The notes beneath the pieces were generated by a model. That model searched no databases. It was not told where the DNA came from and saw nothing but the letters and a program-made list of their open reading frames with translations. From the NCBI GenBank assembly GCA_036245525.1, contig BTPG01000002.1, positions 122,250,451 to 122,314,450 on the forward strand: a stretch of 64,000 bases of DNA. The letters run 5' to 3'. How positions within the stretch are numbered: the stretch's first letter is position 1; each line of letters starts with the position of its first letter. This DNA is from Semisulcospira habei (lineage: Eukaryota; Mollusca; Gastropoda; Semisulcospiridae). Made by a program: the position numbers and the translations under genes. Shown piece by piece: positions 1-12,691 of this stretch.

Positions 1-1700
1 TAGCTGAAGGATACTTTGTGGCAAGACCTTTCTTACTCTTAGCCTACCAGTTTGCGTTCAGGCCAAGGGTCATGAGAAATCAAGAAATAGGTTAAAAAAA
101 AAATAGCCATATTTGACAAAAGATATTTTTTCTCCAATACTATTCACAACTGTACATAAGCCAGCCCGTTACGTATGCTTAGACTCATGGCACTTAAATT
201 TCAGTCACCTTTTGGAAAGGTCACACAGTGCAGATTAAGAAAATGATCAGTTTTAAATGCACACGAGGGATCCAGGCTTCACCATTCTTGTTTGTGGTGT
301 TCACAGTTTATTTCACATTAGTTTGAAGGTAGTAATGTGTAAACTAAATGTAGGGACGAATTGGGTGGGTTCATAATGCTATAACAAAGTCCCTGTTTGT
401 GGAGTTTGGAAGCGACCCACCCTGAAATAAGATCAGAAGTGAAATTGCCATGCTGCCGAATAACACGATAATATTAATAAACATGTATTTCATTTCAGGT
501 CAGTGCTGCTGTTGACGTCTCACTACAGAGTCACGCCCAGAGGGTATACTTGCAAACAAGCACAGAAGTATGACGCCTACACCAAGAAGAGGCAAGAGCT
601 AGTCAGGTCATGTTTGCTCAAAGGAGAAGGCCACAGCTAAAAGCAGGCAATTTCAGTTTCAGCGGATCAACTAAAGTGAGCGAAGGCGACACTTATTGTC
701 CTGGACTCGAGGTAAAGCATACCGATTGATTTGTGAATAGAATCAGGTTCATAACAAAACACAACTGGTTGAAACACATCACACTGTAATGCTTTCTTTC
801 ATTTTGAAGATGGTGTAGTAGTAGTACCAGCATTCTCAACAACACCGAATGCTAAAATCGCTTGCTGTCAACAAGTGGCACCATATTGCATTTGATTTGA
901 AAACTAGAGGGTTGGGCAAGTCTCCAAATACTGTCGTTTTCTTTAATAAGCACTTAGTGCATACAAAAGGACTAGAAAAATCTGAATACTACCCATTTGG
1001 TCCAGTGTGTGCTGTTGCTAAACAGCAATGCGTTGTGTCCTGTTTGAAACAATTTCTGCACGTTACACTTTGAATATTGATGCTGATTCTAGATATATGT
1101 ATACACCCTTTGTGGTCATTTCAAGCTCAATGGCGTCTAATTTTTGGCGCACGTGTGATAGCAAAAGTAAGTGTTTGTAATGGGTCGTCCGTCAACTGTC
1201 TGTTACCTGTGGGCAACTTTAACATTGGCATTTCCTGGAAGACTATGCAAGCCTCAGACTTCAAACTTGGCACAAGGGTACTTTGTGGTAAAATAATTCT
1301 AAACATACCAATTTCTGTGACCTTTCAAAGGTCATCTCAAGTAGTATTTTCAACTTCAAACTCAAACTTGCTATGGAGATACCACATGATAAGGGTGACA
1401 AAAGTTAGTTTCGGGTAGAGTTGTAGTTTTTATCAATGTTTTTGCAAACTTTTCAATAAAATTTGGCATGATGATAACACTTTTCTGTGCTACTAATGTA
1501 ATCAGCCCCTCACAGAGGTCAAGGGTCACAGAGGGTTGACAAATGTGTGAAAAATGAAGGGATTTGGAAAAATACTCAGGTTTAACTGGTACAAAATCCA
1601 GCCCTATACTTATGTTTAGACATTTTCAGAGACCTGTTGGAGAAGTCAAGCCAAGGTAAAAAAGGACAGACATATTATGTGGATTGGTCATACACGTGAA
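1..1700 (+). repeat. Dispersed ~175-bp repeat with DR1 motifs; no gene seen
   Basis: Pieces at 1-130 and about 1225-1700 carry the phrases 'AAACTTGGCACAAGG', 'CATACCAATTT' and AGGTCAAGGGTCA (1516-1528). ORFs here are short and not gene-like. 130-1225 shows nothing recognisable. Confidence 0.6.
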
Positions 1701-2329
1701 CCATAAGGACATTGCCTTTCTTGTTCATGTTCTGACTAATGTCATATTATGCATGTATGTACTTTGTATAAATACTTGCAAACATATATGCACGCAATAT
1801 GTGCATGTCAGAACTTTTTTTGATACAAAATTATCTTTTGCAGGTTGCGAAAGATGAGGGAAGAAGAGTTCAGCGGGTACATCTCTCCGCGATGGCCAAC
1901 CGACGAGAAGGCAAAGAAAGTGAACTGATTGTCCAGTGTAGGAGGGCAGACATCCTGTTATTTTGATGTCCATCCACCAGGCTGGCCACAATGTCAAGGT
2001 TTTGGACAGTCACATCATTCGCAATGCAGCAAAAGCCTGTGCGCCTGAGCTGATGCATAGCCATATATTAGGAGAAGGGAAAGCAGGCTTTAGGCCTGGC
2101 TATTCAACTGCAGACACAACAGCAGTGGGGCAGTGACAACAAAGTGACAATGACAAAACTCGAGAAAATACAAATAAAGAGGGAGTGTTTCCATAAGCCT
2201 GACATAGAAGCAGCGGGGCGACAAAATTGTAACGTGCAGTCGAGCAGTTCAGGGGCTATTGTACAGTGATGGGGGTGTGCTTTGTGTGTTTTCATATAAC
2301 AATGTGACAAAGCGATTTGACACCCATGT

Positions 2330-2690
2330 TGTAATTTGTAGTGCAGTAAAAAGGTGAAAAATATCTGTATTTTGACCAAAAAGATGTTTTCTCAAGTATA
2401 CACAACTTCAAACCCAGACTTGGTACAAGGTGGTAAGAACTTTTCATGCATACTAATTTCGTATGCATGAAAGGTCAGAAAGGTCAAGGGTCACAAGAAA
2501 TCGGGAAATAGGTACAAGATAGCGATAGCCCAAAGATGTTTTTTTCTCAAGTATTCCTAACTGTAACCCTAAACTTGGTAAAGAGATACCTGATGGTAAG
2601 ACCTTCCTATGCATATTTATTTAGATTGACCCCCCCTCAGAAAAGTTACTTTTTGTCACTCTCCTGTCATGTCGCGATTTGGAAATGCAG
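2330..2690 (+). repeat. Dispersed ~175-bp repeat, about two units
   Basis: AACTTGGTACAAGG, AAAGGTCAGAAAGGTCAAGG and TCTCAAGTATTCCTAACTG recur in unit order. Perfect DR1 AGGTCAAGGGTCA at 2481-2493. Confidence 0.62.
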
Positions 2691-3041
2691 CTTAATATGT
2701 ATTAGTTTTTGATTATCCAAGGAAAACCCCTTTACTGCCAATGTGTTCATTTTTCGAAGACATTTCAGCATATAAACAGGTCTTGTTTGTGACAAGTTCC
2801 GAAATACTGGCATACATCAATCATTCAAAATATGTACTCCACAGCTGACTCTTATGGGTTAGGAAACAGTGGTACAGATAGATTTTTTTGCAGCGTCGGT
2901 GTGAAACAAGGAGAAAACTTATCACTGCTCCGCTTTGCATGATTATAAATGATATACATTCTGAAAATGGTCATTGGCCTCAGAGTATAACACCCATGGG
3001 TCCTTTCTGAAGAGGGGGTGTGCCAAAATATAGAAATGCAG

Positions 3042-3066
3042 CCCGGGGGGGGGGGGGGGGGGGGGG
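3042..3066. repeat. G24-type homopolymer
   Basis: An uninterrupted run of about 25 G. Similar runs are at 38887-38910 (G), 56662-56688 (C) and 46835-46854 (C, in a SINE). Confidence 0.85.
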
Positions 3067-3243
3067 TATGTAGTATATATATACATATGTCATTAAACCC
3101 TCTGCTCAAAATATACCAAATGTGGACTTGCGCAATGAAAATCGCAATACTTCTAAAGAGTGAGTTGACCATGTAGTTCTTGCATTACCCTCCATCTGTC
3201 ACAGCAGATTTCAGTGGTTGGGTGATACGTCATAGGCATATGA

Positions 3244-3400
3244 GGGGGAGCTGGGTGGCTCGGTGGTAGTGTGTTTGACTCTCATCCCAAAGGTCCTGGG
3301 TTTGAATACAGCTTGGGTCAAAATTTGTTCAGACCCTATTTCTGTGACCCATCTTTGAAATCACCTTTTATGGACAAAAGATGTTGAGCCCTAAACATCT
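3244..3400 (+). mobile_element. tRNA-like SINE family S2
   Basis: GGGGAGCTGGGTGGCTCGGT gives an A-box-like GTGGCTCGGTGGTAG, and GGGTTTGAATAC resembles a B box. The body (TTGTTCAGACCCTATTTCTG, GGACAAAAGATGTTGAGCCC) recurs reversed at 50974-51100, so this is a dispersed family rather than a tRNA gene. Confidence 0.65.
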
Positions 3401-4100
3401 AACATTGTGTATTTGAGGTAGTTACTTTTGTATGGGTGCCTATGTGCATTGTAGCCTAATATGCTTTCAACATACTTGACTGTACATGTATACTTTAAAT
3501 GAATGTCTGCAAATACAGCATTTCTTGTGAAAATAAACAGATATTATTCTTTACTCACAATGATCATGTGTAAACATAACGGGGCATATTGAAACATGTG
3601 ACGTTTGTTTTGTTTCCTTATAATTTGTAACCAAAAACTGCTGGGAAACTGAGATTCAGCTGGAGAGATAGGTACATCCACTACCAATCTGTTCACAAAC
3701 ATCTTTCAACCAGAGATGTTCACTGATCTGCTTTCACGGATACACCAAAGGAGCATGTAGCATTGCTTGCAGCAGGTATATTAAAACAAATTCACATTAT
3801 TCATTAATTAATGTTTGTAGATGATGCCAGGAAAAAATTAAAAAAAAAACACTCTGTGACGACACTCTTTGGTGTGCTTTTTCATCAGTGAATCTGTGAA
3901 TGATTGAATGAATGTAAACATGCTCACAATGCCTGGCTGAAAAAAAATGAATGAACAAATGTACCGAGGTAACCAGTATGCATTTTTATCCAAGACTGAA
4001 AGTGGTTTGTTGGTTGGTTCATGGTTTAACATTCACATTACAACAGTGATGATAATCGCATATTTTAAATTAAAAAACAAAAACAAAATTACCACGCGTT

Positions 4101-4201
<101 letters not shown>

Positions 4202-4284
4202 GCTTTTTTTTTTTGTGTGTGTGCGTTTGTTTCATTTAGCGAAGTAGAAACTGTATGGGTTTCAAATTTTTGAGCAGGGAAAAA

Positions 4285-4365
4285 AATATCCCTCTACGGG
4301 GATTGAACCCTGGTTACCTGCGTGGCAAAAAGAGTATTTTACCACGGCACTAATTCAACTACTAA
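4285..4365 (-). repeat. tRNA-like fragment, possibly a decayed SINE head
   Basis: The minus strand reads AGTGCCGTGGTAAAATACTC, then GGTTCAATCCCCGTAGAGGG, resembling A and B boxes. No second copy was seen and the fold looks imperfect, so a functional tRNA gene is unlikely. Confidence 0.35.
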
Positions 4366-5159
4366 GTGATAATGGGTGCATTTAATTACTTATAGATAAA
4401 CCTTCTCATCCCGTATCTGCCGTTGTTGTTTGTTCCAGTGTACTTTCCCACTGTCACCAATAGTGATCGAAGACTAGTAGTTTGCAACAGTTTGGGCGTA
4501 GGTTATACTTGTTGGTTTGGCGTCGTTGATTTCCTCCTTTCTCATGCGGGCTTGGGACTGGCTACGGCGGAGATATGATCTGCCGGAAGTCAGACATCGC
4601 TTGTATCCCTTTTTGAAAACGCACTCGCAAACGACCCAAAGTGCCAATTTTTGCGCGGGACCCCCTCATTTTTTCATAAATAATGTGTGTGATATGATCT
4701 AAAGTACGACTTTATCGAATAAAAAGGGCCTGAGCAATTGCCCAACATTGCAAACACTTGTAATGTTATTGATAACATCCGGGCACTTTGCGAATTTACA
4801 ACATACACTTTTCTCGATTGCACTTAGAATTCCAATTATCAGAGCACACTTTTTTTACGAGAAAATACTAACATACTTTATGAAGTGACCGAAATGTTTC
4901 TTTATCATTTTAACACACTATTCGATAAATTTTTATTGTGTTCTGAAATCAGCTATTTTGCGTGTTTTTGCTTTTGGGGTAGGTCACGCAAAAGGCTCAA
5001 ACTTACAAATATGCCCGGGACCATGGGTCTTTCAGGGTGGCAATAGCCTCCAGACTCAATAAGGCTCTCAAAAAACCCTATAAGCGGCAGTTTTCAATTA
5101 AAAAATGTAGGTATAGTATACAACCTTAAGGAAGTTGGACTGTTGCACGCTGGTACCCC

Positions 5160-5385
5160 ATCCCCCCCCCCCCTCCCCCCCCCCCAAAAAAAAATAATAA
5201 AATAAAAAATAAATAAATAAATAAATAAATAAATAAAAATATTTTTAAAATAAAATAATAAATAAATAAATACATAAAAAATAAAAAAAATAAAATAAAA
5301 TAAATAAATAAAATCCCCCCCCCCCCCCCCCCGAAAAAAAAAAATAATAATAACAATTTTAAAATAAAATAAATAAATTTAATGG
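5160..5385. repeat. Low-complexity C-runs and AAATA repeats
   Basis: Two long C tracts (about 5162-5185 and 5316-5332) enclose an AATAAATAAATA tract. No gene. 3401-5160 around it shows only the (TA)n and a tRNA-like fragment. Confidence 0.8.
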
Positions 5386-5569
5386 AGAAGAAAAATTGTC
5401 GAAGGAAAAACTATCTTAGGAAAAAATACTATGAATTATTACATCTTCTTGATTGTTTTTTCAAGGCTGGATGATCATTATTTTCTCTCCTCCTTCCCCC
5501 TCTTAAATTCCGTTGTTTGGTTTTACGGAGGTTGGACTGTTGCAGGTTTGCAGGTTATGCTGTCGCCGC

Positions 5570-6030
5570 GTCAATGTTTTGTTACTATCACCTGCAGCAG
5601 GAGCGGATATAGAGCGGGTGGGGGGAGGGTGTCCAGGGGTTCCAGAAACCCCTTACCCTGGCCAAAGTTTCTTTCCATTGCTATAACAAAGTCCATATTT
5701 TGGAGTTTGCACACCACCCCCCCCCCCCCCCCCTTCCTGCTTCGCTTTTCCATATTTCAGCGGGTCATATTTCATAAGGTGCAAGAGTTGCTCAGTCACA
5801 CACGGGCGCTTGGCGGCGGCAATACATCCTCCCCACCCCCCACCCCCACCCCACCCCGTGACCCCTCCCACCCCCCGTGTTATCCCCACCGCTTTTTGAT
5901 TTTTCGGCCACTGGGAAGCAAGGTCTGGCGTCGGAAGGCCTTTTTGTTGAAGGTCCCAAATAAAAGTTGGAATCTTCCGGCCCCTCCCTCTCCCCCCCCC
6001 CCCCCCCCCACCCCGGGAGGTAGCTGATCA
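5570..6030. repeat. C-rich low-complexity region
   Basis: Several CCCC/CCCACCCC tracts (5717-5733, 5830-5880, 5985-6015) around sequence resembling a dispersed repeat (GCTATAACAAAGTCC also at 380). Open frames across it are proline/glycine-rich artefacts. Confidence 0.7.
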
Positions 6031-6258
6031 GCACCTGTGTAGGTTTTCATTATCTTACGTGTGTTCACCTTGAATAATATAGCGTGAAACGCTGAGCTCT
6101 TCTGCAGGACAGGGAGAGGGAGAGAGAGAGAGGAAGCGGAAGTAAGGATCCCTGACAGATCACATTCATTTTGGTCTCGATGTCCTGCCCACACCGTTTA
6201 TGGAGTGAATAGACATGATAGGTACAAGTCGCTACACTGTGGACCTCCCAGCAGAAGC

Positions 6259-6486
6259 TTAACCCCTTCACTGCTGAGGAATATTGAATGTCACCCATCT
6301 GCAAGAGGCATAATAGGTCCGTCCGTACGTGTCTCCGCTGTCGCGGCGGCTCATGAGGATAGGGGCCTATATGCTTCTTGCTGAGACCAATTTGTAGCCA
6401 TTTTCTTTTGAAGGTTGTCACTTTTGGTGGTTGAATTAACAATGAGTTGAGAAACAAAATGTGTCCAGTGGCAGGGAAGGGGTTAA
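6259..6486. mobile_element. TTAA-flanked MITE, hairpin family B
   Basis: TTAACCCCTTCACTGCTGAG at the left and GGCAGGGAAGGGGTTAA at the right form terminal inverted repeats. The central hairpin GCAAGAGGCAT...ATGCTTCTTGC is at about 6301-6382. Confidence 0.75.
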
Positions 6487-6860
6487 CTAAAAAGAATCCG
6501 AGCAAGAAAGGGTTAATAGCTCACAGCAGTATTTCCTGTACACGTGTTCTTGGTATGTTTACATTGTAATGCTGCACAAAAGGACTAACTTAGCACTTGT
6601 TTATTACAAAGTTTGAAAGTCACTCGTCAAATGAGTGAAAAACTTCAGTTTCTGCTCTTCTTTTCCCTTGCTAAGCAGGAGAGTTTCCATGTTGGTTACG
6701 TCTGCCGACTCCTCGCACGGATTGTGAAAGGACTGGAAAATCTTAACTCGTACACAGCCACAGTACATAAACTGTAATGTAATTTCTGTTTCTGAAATAT
6801 TGGTTCATTTAACGACCAAAAGCCAGCACAGTCCAAGAAACATGGATACAAATTGGTCTC

Positions 6861-6971
6861 AGCAAGAGGCATAGATCCTCGTGAACCCCCGCAGTCGCGG
6901 GGGCTCATGAGGATCTATGTCTCTTGCAGTGGGATCGTGTTCACCTTTTTCCTTGGCAGTCAAGTGGTTAA
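6861..6971. mobile_element. Family B MITE, opposite orientation
   Basis: The hairpin 6861-6930 pairs GCAAGAGGCATAGATCCTC with GAGGATCTATGTCTCTTGC. It ends AAGTGGTTAA. Sequence left of it matches the right flank of the 6259 copy reversed. Confidence 0.68.
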
Positions 6972-7551
6972 CTGACGCATGACAACATTGATAATCCTAT
7001 GTATTGGCTATGTATTGGGATAACCCTATGTATTGGCTAATTTTAGCAAACCGGCAAACTCTGCCCCTGCGACTTAAATCTAAAGACAAAACTTCAGCAC
7101 CATTTGCGTTTTTTAACAGTGAAAATGGGACTGGCTTTCTTGTGTTGTATTCAAGCAGGCTCTTCTTTATCTGGTTGTGATGAAACAGAGTCCCGACAAA
7201 ATGTAATCACGCCTTTCGTGGATAAAAGAGGACCTAGAATATTCTTTTTCGATCGCATGTTAGTGAGACCTGGGAGACTCAAGATTCAGAAGCCTGTCAT
7301 ACTAATATAATCTAATACTTCTGACTCAACAAATACCGATTTCAGTAGCGGATCGATGAGAGGGGAAAGGGGCGGTTGTCCACAGTTAAAACCTGACACT
7401 ACGTTTGATTGACATTTCAGTTTACCTCTCAGCTGTTTCGGTCCACATATCTGTTTAGTCATAGACCAAGGTGTGCCGTGTCCATATTAGCCCCTAGCAA
7501 GTTTCATCCTCTAAAGCTCGGCCGAGCACACTCCTCAATATTAACAAATAA

Positions 7552-7635
7552 CCCTTTGGCTGTCCATAACGCTTTTTGTTGAGGTGATTCCTACAGGAAT
7601 CACCTCAACAAAAGGCGTTATGGACAGCCAAAGGG
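7552..7635. mobile_element. Family C palindromic MITE
   Basis: An 84-bp near-perfect palindrome from CCCTTTGGC to GCCAAAGGG, centred on GATTCCTACAGGAATC, with one arm mismatch. Flanks read ATAA on both sides instead of TTAA. Confidence 0.7.
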
Positions 7636-8121
7636 ATAAGGATCTCCCTTTATGACCAGCCCCCCCCCCTCCCCCATACCCCCCCCCCCCCCCATCCCCC
7701 TACCCCCCCCCCCCCACACTCTCCAACGCCAGTTAATTTTTTGGGGCCGGGAATTGAAAGTTCGGTCCGGAATAGGCAGTTCCCCCTTGTGCAGTAAATG
7801 ATCCATTGAGTTCATACAAAGGTCGTTACTTCATGTCATGAATTTCAAGTCAGTCGTAGCACTATTAAGTCGGATTGAGTATTTTAATTATTCTTTTCGG
7901 CCTTCCTTTCTTTTTTCCGCTTGTTTGGTAGCTATTGAGTGGTATGTCGTTTAACTCATCCATATGGAACTGAGGAAAAAGTGCTCAATCTTTGAACATT
8001 GAAACGTGCAGTTGCGGACTCTTTGCACTTCACTTAAGGCGACGCAGGGGCGGATCAGTTACCTCGAGAGAGGGGGGGGGTGGTCAAAATTGTGGTTTGG
8101 GACCTTCAACCTCATATGGGG

Positions 8122-8320
8122 GAGAGAGACAAAAGGCGCGTGCGTGTTCAGACTGTAACCATTCGCCAAAATATCAAACAAGGGGGGAGGAGGGGGGGTG
8201 TTGTAGAGAGAGAAAAGGCGCGTGCGTGTTAAGGCTGTGACCATTCGCCAAAGTATCAAACAACGGGGGGGGGGGGGGGGGGGGGGGGTGGGGGGGGGGT
8301 GGTGTAGAGTGGGGGGATAT
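8122..8320. repeat. Two-unit tandem repeat with long G-runs
   Basis: GGCGCGTGCGTGTT...ACCATTCGCCAAA...ATCAAACAA occurs twice (8122-8205; 8206-8300), each ending in a G-rich tract; the second exceeds 20 G. Potential G-quadruplex. Confidence 0.75.
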
Positions 8321-8663
8321 GCGCACCCCCGGAAAGGGACTTTGAGTTTTTCAAGCAGCACACTATTTTTTACGAAAAAAAGAAAAAGAAAAAAAAAAAG
8401 GCAGCAACCTAAAAAAAAAAATTCTAGGGTTGGCGTTCAAAAAGAAAATAGCATTTTTTTTAGGGAGGGGGGGGGCCCTGGATCCGGGCCTGCGACGTAC
8501 GACGATGCTGTACAACCTTCTTTTTTTTCTTTCTTTTGTTAAAAAGAATGTTAACAAAGTTGACACATCATGGCGTCTTGGTCACTCAACATGCTAATGT
8601 ATCGACCAAGTTATTCTAGCACCACCCTAAACTGCCGTGGTCGGGGTTTTCTTAGCATTTGGC

Positions 8664-8729
8664 TGTCGGTAGCGCTTTCTGTCGCGATGATTCCTGTAGG
8701 AATCATCGCGACAAAAAGCGCTACCGACA
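8664..8729. repeat. Family C palindrome
   Basis: TGTCGGTAGCGCTTTCTGTC pairs with GACAAAAAGCGCTACCGACA around GATGATTCCTGTAGGAATCA. One or two mismatches. No TTAA ends seen. Confidence 0.65.
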
Positions 8730-9271
8730 CCGAAACTGTTTTTTTTTTTTAACTTCTCTGGTTTTTTTGTAATGTGTTTAGCCCCTGACCATATGGTGCA
8801 GAAATACACATACACGATTTTTTTTTTTTTTTCAAGAAAAACAAAGAAAGTCAGTCCTTACCTGAAGTGTGAAGTAGAGTGACGAGCAACTTGGAGTCGC
8901 TGCTTCCTCAATCAGTGCTTTCTGTCACTCACAGACTTCCAACACAACACGCCACAGTGTCGCAAAGATCAGCGCGTGAAACATGTCTACCTTCACCAGG
9001 CAGGCGACGATCCAACTTCCGCAACAGGCATAGATCCTCATGCCGGGGCTCATGAGCATTTATACGTCCCTTGCTGGAGTCATTTACTGTGTTTTGAAGT
9101 GGGATGAGCCTTGGGCACGTTCTGGATCAGTGATGGGCCAGTCATGTTCCTCGTTGACTTCTAAAGGCCAACTGCTCGCGTTGCGGCAAAATTAGGTCTG
9201 ATCAATGGATTAAGTGACAAGTCACGGGAGATGGATTTCCCCTTGATCGCTCAAGGACACTCATTACCTGA

Positions 9272-9297
9272 TTAACCCATTACAGCCTGAGGCCCGA

Positions 9298-9372
<75 letters not shown>

Positions 9373-9572
9373 ATTGCCCTATGAAGGCTACATTACAAAT
9401 TAGTACATAGATCAACCATTTTAGTTCAAGGGTACATAGATCAACCATTTTAGTTCAAGGGTTGTGCCAGAATAGCTTGGCGCCTGAGGCGCCAAGCTAT
9501 TCTGGCACAACCCTTGAACTGTGATAGCCAAACTTATTTCAAGCAGTAGTGCATCAGGACGAAAAGGGTTAA
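9272..9572. mobile_element. TTAA-flanked MITE, hairpin family A
   Basis: Bounded by TTAACCC...GGGTTAA. It contains a (TG)n tract at 9303-9371 and a perfect 69-bp palindrome (9452-9520, 33-nt arms, TGA spacer) with GTGCCAGAATAGCTTGGCGC. The 29 bp before the palindrome are duplicated. Confidence 0.75.
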
Positions 9573-9994
9573 CCGATTCGGCGTCCCTAATCACTGGCTC
9601 GAGCTTAAACTATCACAGTCGATCCAGCTACAAATGAAGAAGCAACTCAGTGTAGCACATGTACTCAAATAGATGTTTACACTGAACTCTGGGGTAGAAC
9701 AGGAGGGCATAGATCAGATGTACTTTTAATGAACTATTCAGGCACCTGTGACTAGTCTGGCGTTTTGCTCAGGGTCCAGTCAATCAATATAGTACAGCCG
9801 GCTGGCACTAGAAGTGAAAGGGCAACACGTCGACACACTTGACTGAACTCAGCCGCGTAAAACGTGAGCGTTCTGATGAAATTAGCGAAGAGGTATACAA
9901 CATTTTTCCCTTCCCCGTCAGTGGTCGCAGATTGTGATTCTGAACTCTTTGTTCATTCCAAGACAACAAGGAACACCGATCTTGCATCGGTGTC

Positions 9995-10112
9995 AGCAAG
10001 AGGTATAGATCCTCATGAGCCCCTGCACTGAACTGCGGGGTCGTCTCGAGGATCTATCTATACCTCTTGCAGTTGGATTGTATTCACTTTTTCTCGGCAG
10101 TGCAAGGGTTAA
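9995..10112. mobile_element. Family B MITE
   Basis: Hairpin 9995-10071 (GCAAGAGGTATAGATCCTCA / GATCTATCTATACCTCTTGC), then AGTGCAAGGGTTAA. Left TTAA not identified. Confidence 0.62.
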
Positions 10113-10644
10113 GATTTGCTGAGGTCCGCTTGATCCAGCAAAAGCGCCGTGAGGTGTGTGCGTCGTAATTTAATTAGCAGGGTTGATGTCCGAAAGGGAT
10201 GGGGGAGGGGGGAATGTCCTAAGATCGTGATGCTTGATTCGTGATACTTGATTAGCGTTTCTCTCGGTTCTCGTGATTTATGTTCACATTTTGTTTAATC
10301 CTTGTGATCCGTGAAGAAAGGCGTTGAACGTTTAAGGCCGTTGTCGCCGTGCTCCCCCTTTTGTTTGCCAGAGTCAGTTTCGGCCTGTGAAAAAAAAAAA
10401 AAGGTTTTGAAAAAAAAAACGAACTTTCTCTGTCCACCGTCCTTTTCCATCGTGAAGAGTGAATGCTAGATAATTATTTTGAATTCGTGATGCGCGAATC
10501 ACAAAATAACGCGACGCATGGATACTATATAACATCCCGTTCTAACATCCCGTTATATAGTATCCTTGACCGTCGTGAATCCGTGTACCTACTCCCCCCA
10601 CCCCACCCCCCCCCCCCCCCCCAAAAAAAAAAAAAAAAAAAAAA

Positions 10645-10705
10645 AAGGCGGAACACTTTGCTTAGCGGCTGGCGCAGGATTAAGCTAAACTCATGCAACT
10701 GACCT
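10645..10705. repeat. Half of a family D foldback
   Basis: TTGCTTAGCGGCTGGCGCAG and CTCATGCAACTGACC match the right arm of 13794-13919. It sits between a C/A homopolymer and the LINE. Confidence 0.55.
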
Positions 10706-11008
10706 CAGTCATGGTCACGATTTCAAATATAAACGGCAACTCGGTAAAATTTTAAGATATTTGTCGTGAACTTTCTGGACCCTGCCCCCTCCCGATCTTG
10801 CATCCCATTTCGTTTCCTCCCTTCGAAAACTTCTAGACACCCATGCCCCTGTCACCACCTGTTCCATACCCAACCGACTTCCCTCCCCCTGGCTCACTGA
10901 CGACATAGCTGAGGCCAAGCGCGAGCGTCGACAAGCGGAACGCCGCTGGCGCTCATCTGACATCACCGTTCACAGAGAGATCTTCCAAACCACCAGATAG
11001 TCTGCAGA

Positions 11009-11965
11009 ATGATCTCCGACTCCAAACGCAAACACCTTCAAAACAAAATCCTGGAATCCACTTCTTCCAAAACCCTCTACGCTACCATGAACACACTCCT
11101 AGGCACTTCTAAAGACTCTCCTCTTCCCAACACACACAGCAAAGAAGAACTTCCGTCCGCTTTTTCCTCCTATTTCTCCGACAAAATCCAAACTCTGCGC
11201 AACACACTCGACACTCTGCCTTCTCCGCCTTGCCTTCCTGACCCCCCCCCCCCCCCTTTTTCCGGCACTCCCCTCTCGTCCTTCCGCCCCGTCTCTCAGG
11301 ATGAAGTCCTCAAGACCATAAAATCCATGCCTTTCAAAACCTGCGAACTAGACCCCCTCCCAGCTTCCCTCTACCGGGACGGCCTCCCAAAACGTTTGCC
11401 CTTCATTAGCGACATCATCAACACATCTCTAGAGAATGGCTCCGTCCCCGATATCTTCAAGTCCGCCATCGTCCGTCCTCTCCTCAAAAAACACAACCTC
11501 GACCCAAACGAACTCAAGAACTACCGCCCAGTCTCCAATCTCTCTTTCCTGTCCAAGCTTCTTGAGAAGGTTGTCCTCAACCAACTCAACCTCCACCTCG
11601 CCGACAACCTCCTCAGTCCCTTCCAGTCTGCCTATCGCAAACATCACAGCACTGAAACAGCCCTTCTACATATCCTTAACGACCTGCTTCTCTCCACTGA
11701 CTCGGGCAACATCTCCCTTCTTACGCTAATCGATCTCTCTGCCGCCTTCGACACCATAGACCACTCTATCCTCCTCCACCGCCTTCACCACTCCTTTGGC
11801 ATCACTGACTCTGCTCACTCCTGGTTTCTCTCCTACCTCACCGACAGACAGCAGTCCGACACCATCGACGGCGTCTCCTCCAACCCAGTCAGGCTCTCCT
11901 GCGGCGTTCCACAGGGGTCCGTCCTGGGCTCGGTCCTTTTCACACTCTACACCTCCTCCCTGTCA
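11009..11965 (+). pseudogene. CR1/L2-like reverse transcriptase, first part
   Basis: About 318 codons. Motifs: MPFKTCELDPLPASL (about 110); NYRPVSNLSFLSKLLEKVV (about 171); LIDLSAAFDTIDHSILLHRL (about 240), holding the first catalytic Asp; and GVPQGSVLGSVLF (about 299). An 18-bp C tract is read as prolines near codon 80. The frame is cut at about 11964 by the nested insertion. It makes cDNA by target-primed reverse transcription in the parent element. Confidence 0.85.
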
Positions 11966-12687
11966 TAATAATAATAATAATTAATAATTACGGTATTTAT
12001 AATGCGCTTATCTTATAATAATTATAACTCTAAGCGCGCACTCACAACTCGCACACGCATGCGCACGCTTTAGACAATGACTCACGTACCACAAATAGTG
12101 AAAATACATTACGACGGTCAGCTTGGGGTGGGGAGTGTAGTGATATAGTGCTAGAACTGTTGAAAGAGGGCGGACTGGAAGGAGGAGAGAGAGTGTTTCT
12201 GACAGAGAGAGAGTGGGAGGGTGTTCCAGGTGGACGGACCGTAGACGGAGAAGGAGTGGGGGCCGAAAGTGCTGAGTGTGGTGCGGGGGATGAGGAGGCG
12301 GAGAGGGTCGGAGGCGGAGCGGAGGGAGCGGGAAGGAGTGTAGGGGTGAAGTAAGTTGGAGAGATAGGTAGAAGCGTAGTTGTTCAGGGATTTGTAGCAG
12401 AGAGACAGAATCTTGTATTGGATGCGTTGGGGGATGGGGAGCCAGTGAAGGAGCTTGAGCAGGGGAGTGATGTGGTCGGATTTTTTCTTTCTGAGGACGA
12501 GGCGGGCAGCATTGTTCTGGACGCTTTGAAGAGTGAGAGTAGTGGTAGAGTGAGGAAGGCCGGAAAGGAGAGAGTTGCAGTAGTCGATGCGAGATGAGAG
12601 AGACAGCGAGTTTGGTGGCAGCTTCGGTAGTGAGGTATTTTCTGATCTGACTGATGCGGCGGAGGTGGAAATAACATGCCTGGGCCG
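11965..12687 (-). mobile_element. Inverted, 5'-truncated copy of the same LINE, nested
   Basis: The reverse complement matches the last ~720 bp of the family, from GGCCCAGGCATGTTATTTCC to the ATT tail. It is flanked by TGTC (11961-11964 and 12688-12691). Its bases agree with the 61288 copy where its host differs (GGCCCTGGCACG at 13024), so it is an independent insertion rather than a local inversion. Confidence 0.88.
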
Positions 12688-12691
12688 TGTC

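Noticed and set aside
849..1418. Two adjacent ORFs as a small gene
   Set aside because: The second overlaps dispersed repeat units; no domains, no clear splice sites, and composition like the surrounding intergenic DNA.
5431..6027. 198-codon proline-rich ORF
   Set aside because: Made by C-rich low-complexity DNA; no domain, no splice context.
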